From: an uncultured Lachnospiraceae bacterium
GTDB lineage: Bacteria > Bacillota > Clostridia > Lachnospirales > Lachnospiraceae
DNA length: 32,711 nt
Direction of reading: 5' to 3'
NCBI GenBank assembly: GCA_910588825.1
Contig: CAJURF010000039.1
Coordinates: 1 to 32,711 of the forward strand
Under the pieces are notes generated by a model. It worked only from the letters and a program-made list of their open reading frames with translations, did no database searches and was not told where the DNA came from. The translations under genes and the position numbers were made by a program. Within the stretch, counting starts at the first letter, position 1. Each line of letters begins with the position of its first letter. Below are positions 30,990-32,711 of this stretch, one piece after another.

Positions 30990-31052
30990 AATTATAGCAC
31001 TTAAAGAACAAATAATCGATAAAATCTTCGTTTTTTTAAAGATTTCATTCAT
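30990..31052 (-). pseudogene. signal-peptide-like N-terminal fragment abutting the IS4-type element
   Basis: An ATG at 31052 opens 21 codons, MNEIFKKTKILSIICSLSAI and one more Ile, up to the right end of the IS4-type element. A basic start and hydrophobic core is the look of a secretion signal. It points toward the zinc-binding C-terminal fragment on the other side of the IS, so both may be ends of one secreted protein. No strong ribosome binding site is seen. Confidence 0.4.
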
Positions 31053-31096
31053 ATAAATGGCTGTCATTCTTCAATCCATACTCCCAAACCATTACT

Positions 31097-31222
31097 CTAT
31101 CGTCCACTCCTATCTCGTTCGTCTTTCTTCTTTTGCATATTTTTCGTATAAATCCGGTCAAACACTTCATATCGTTTCTGCTGTTCCATATTAATTTCCA
31201 ATCTATCAATTACTCTACTATG
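31097..31222 (-). pseudogene. C-terminal part of an unknown ORF split by the IS701-like element
   Basis: The frame leaves the left end of the IS701-like element as SRVIDRLEINMEQQKRYEVF and continues DRIYTKNMQKKKDERDRSGR to a TAG at 31099-31097. It is highly charged, probably helical, and I do not recognise a family. The matching upstream part is at 32652-32711. Removing the element and one copy of the target duplication restores one continuous frame. Confidence 0.55.
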
Positions 31223-32651
31223 AATGAGAACATCCGAAAAATTGCACAAAAATAAGACATCCGTCCTTTTTTGGTGTATACTATTTTCACCACAAAAAAC
31301 CAACATCAAAAGAGGAGAATGTCTTATGGAAGATAGTATATGCCATTCAAAGGCTGTTTACAACTGTTTAAAGCAATTAAATTTATGCCGTATTTTCCCA
31401 CATACTGTTATCAGGCATATCCCTGCAGTCCTCATAGCTGTGTTTTCCCGCGGTTATAAGGGAAAGACCGTAAATTTTCAGGATTACAGCCCCTGCCGCC
31501 GTACCACCATAGCCCATTTTCTTAACAAAGGGAAATGGGACAGCGCCCGGCTGGAGGATATCCTGCAGGATGCTGTTGCTGCTTTTATTTATAGGGAAGC
31601 CCTTATCACAGGAAAGCCGGTATTCTGTATTGTGGATGATACCACAGCCTCTAAGACAAAGCCTTCGTCACGGGCTCTGCATCCGATTGAGGACGCGTAT
31701 TTCCACCAGTCCCATTTAAAAGGGAAACAGGATTACGGACACCAGGCTGTGGCAGTTATGCTTTCCTGTAACGGCATCGTGCTTAATTATGCTGTTGTCA
31801 TGTATAACAAATCAATCTCCAAAATAGAGATTGTAAAAAGAATTGCTGGGGAACTTCCCATACCCCCAGTTGTTTCTTACTTCCTATGTGACAGCTGGTA
31901 TACTTCCAAAGATATTATAAAGGCATTTCTAAAAAGGGGTTTTTATACAGTGGGCGCGCTGAGGACAAACCGTCTCCTGTATCCCCGCGGTATAAAATGC
32001 AGCATCCGCGGGCTGGCCCTTCATATACGGAAAACAGACAGGAATGTCAGCCTTGTGACCGCTGACGGCCGGAAATATTATGTTTACCGCTATGAAGGAA
32101 AGCTGAACGGTATAGAAGACGCTGTAGTCCTGATCAGTTACCCTGCGGGGGCATTCCATAACCCAAAAGCGCTCCGTGCCTTTATTTGTGCGGATACCTC
32201 TTTAAGCACTCAGGAAATACTGGATACGTATATGGCCAGATGGCCGGTTGAGGTCTATTTTCGTCAAGCAAAGAATATACTTGCCTTTGACAAATATCAA
32301 ATACGTACTGCAAAGGGAATATGCCGGTACTGGCTCCTGATGCCACTGGCCCATTTCATATGCTGTACGACAGAATACAACGGTATGCCTTTTGCGAAAT
32401 TTGAAAACGGATACGCCTTTTTCAGCCAAAAAATACGAAAGGAACGTATTGAATATTTTTATCGGTGCGGCGCCAGCGGTGTGCCTCTAGAGGAAGTCTT
32501 GACATTAGCACAATAGCTCTGCCTAAATTTCCTGGTTTCCTGCACATACATTTGTCCAATGCTTACATATTTCCATAACGGCGGTATTCTTGGCGATATT
32601 GAGTCATTATGCGAAAGGATATTTTTGTGCATTTTTTTGGATTTGCTCATT
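31223..32651 (+). mobile_element. IS701-like insertion sequence, apparently intact
   Basis: About 1.43 kb with terminal inverted repeats of 32 bp matching at 28 positions: 31223-31254 begins AATGAGAACATCCG, and the mirror of 32620-32651 begins AATGAGCAAATCCA. Both share TGCACAAAAATA at the inner end. The flanks carry a short duplication, TATG at 31219-31222 and TATA at 32652-32655 (TAT exact). One full-length transposase lies inside. The intact gene and clean ends suggest recent insertion. Confidence 0.87.
31326..32516 (+). CDS. IS701-like DDE transposase
   Basis: This 396-aa transposase has IVDDTTASKTKPSS (first Asp), LCDSWYTSKDII (second Asp) and WPVEVYFRQAKNILAFDKYQ (Glu), the DDE triad of the IS701/IS4-superfamily fold. 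The ATG at 31326 is chosen because AGAGGAGA lies eight bases upstream. The longer frame from 31224 would begin inside the left inverted repeat. No stop or frameshift interrupts it, so the element may still move. Confidence 0.87.
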   Translation: MEDSICHSKAVYNCLKQLNLCRIFPHTVIRHIPAVLIAVFSRGYKGKTVNFQDYSPCRRTTIAHFLNKGKWDSARLEDILQDAVAAFIYREALITGKPVFCIVDDTTASKTKPSSRALHPIEDAYFHQSHLKGKQDYGHQAVAVMLSCNGIVLNYAVVMYNKSISKIEIVKRIAGELPIPPVVSYFLCDSWYTSKDIIKAFLKRGFYTVGALRTNRLLYPRGIKCSIRGLALHIRKTDRNVSLVTADGRKYYVYRYEGKLNGIEDAVVLISYPAGAFHNPKALRAFICADTSLSTQEILDTYMARWPVEVYFRQAKNILAFDKYQIRTAKGICRYWLLMPLAHFICCTTEYNGMPFAKFENGYAFFSQKIRKERIEYFYRCGASGVPLEEVLTLAQ

Positions 32652-32711
32652 TATAGTTAATAAAACTCCCATCCTTAGTACTCTCTTCAATTTCTAATAA
32701 TGCAGGAACAA
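32652..32711 (-). pseudogene. upstream part of the ORF split by the IS701-like element
   Basis: From the window edge the minus strand is open in one frame only, reading VPALLEIEESTKDGSFINY up to the IS right end. Joining it to 31222-31097 through one TATA copy keeps frame (INY-SRVIDRL). The 5' part of the gene lies beyond the window and the family is unknown. Confidence 0.5.

Overview
The window looks like a chromosomal segment from a Clostridia-class Bacillota, most likely a Lachnospiraceae (Blautia-like) gut bacterium. The reasons are the comM-dprA-topA-codY gene order, a CIRCE-controlled groES-groEL operon, strong AGGAGG-type ribosome binding sites, sigma-A promoters with 17-bp spacers, and small families typical of that group (a DUF6106-like protein, a PurO-type IMP cyclohydrolase beside a separate AICAR formyltransferase). 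The species call is inference; no rRNA is present.

Bases 1-13,300 are a conserved core on the plus strand. It starts with the 3' half of tRNA-Leu(UAA) and a small unknown gene. Next come comM, dprA and topA (DNA uptake/recombination and topology), codY (GTP/branched-chain amino acid regulator), groES-groEL, a two-TM protein, and then guaB - amidase - purO - AICAR formyltransferase. The last group places IMP synthesis (the final two steps, split over two proteins) beside IMP consumption (IMPDH).

Bases 13,300-19,760 hold three modules. A minus-strand YtrA-type GntR regulator / ABC ATPase / ABC-2 permease operon has a perfect palindromic operator on its promoter. A secreted class-A beta-lactamase-fold serine hydrolase carries cell-wall-repeat-like modules, and its 3' end runs into palindromic repeats. 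A plus-strand zinc/manganese ABC importer (substrate-binding protein, ATPase, permease) follows.

Bases 19,768-26,394 are the most interesting part. This is a minus-strand, tightly packed seven-gene run: a BglII/BstYI-like restriction enzyme, an MT-A70 adenine methyltransferase, and a complete set of the five STM4011-STM4015 families (LRR protein, ATP-grasp-like protein, alkaline-phosphatase-superfamily hydrolase, HemN-type radical SAM enzyme, second radical SAM enzyme). The five families travel together in distant bacteria and, as far as I know, have no established product. Here they share strand and close spacing with the restriction-modification pair, and only one good promoter is visible upstream.

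Bases 26,400-32,711 are an AT-rich, decaying accessory zone. It has a GNAT acetyltransferase, a broken CPBP (CAAX-like) protease gene, a DUF3788 gene, and a truncated HATPase/RecG-like regulator joined by deletion to a 25-aa holin-like toxin ORF. A PH-domain protein, a degenerate IS4-family element between pieces of what may have been a small secreted zinc-binding protein, and an apparently intact IS701-like element that splits another ORF complete it.
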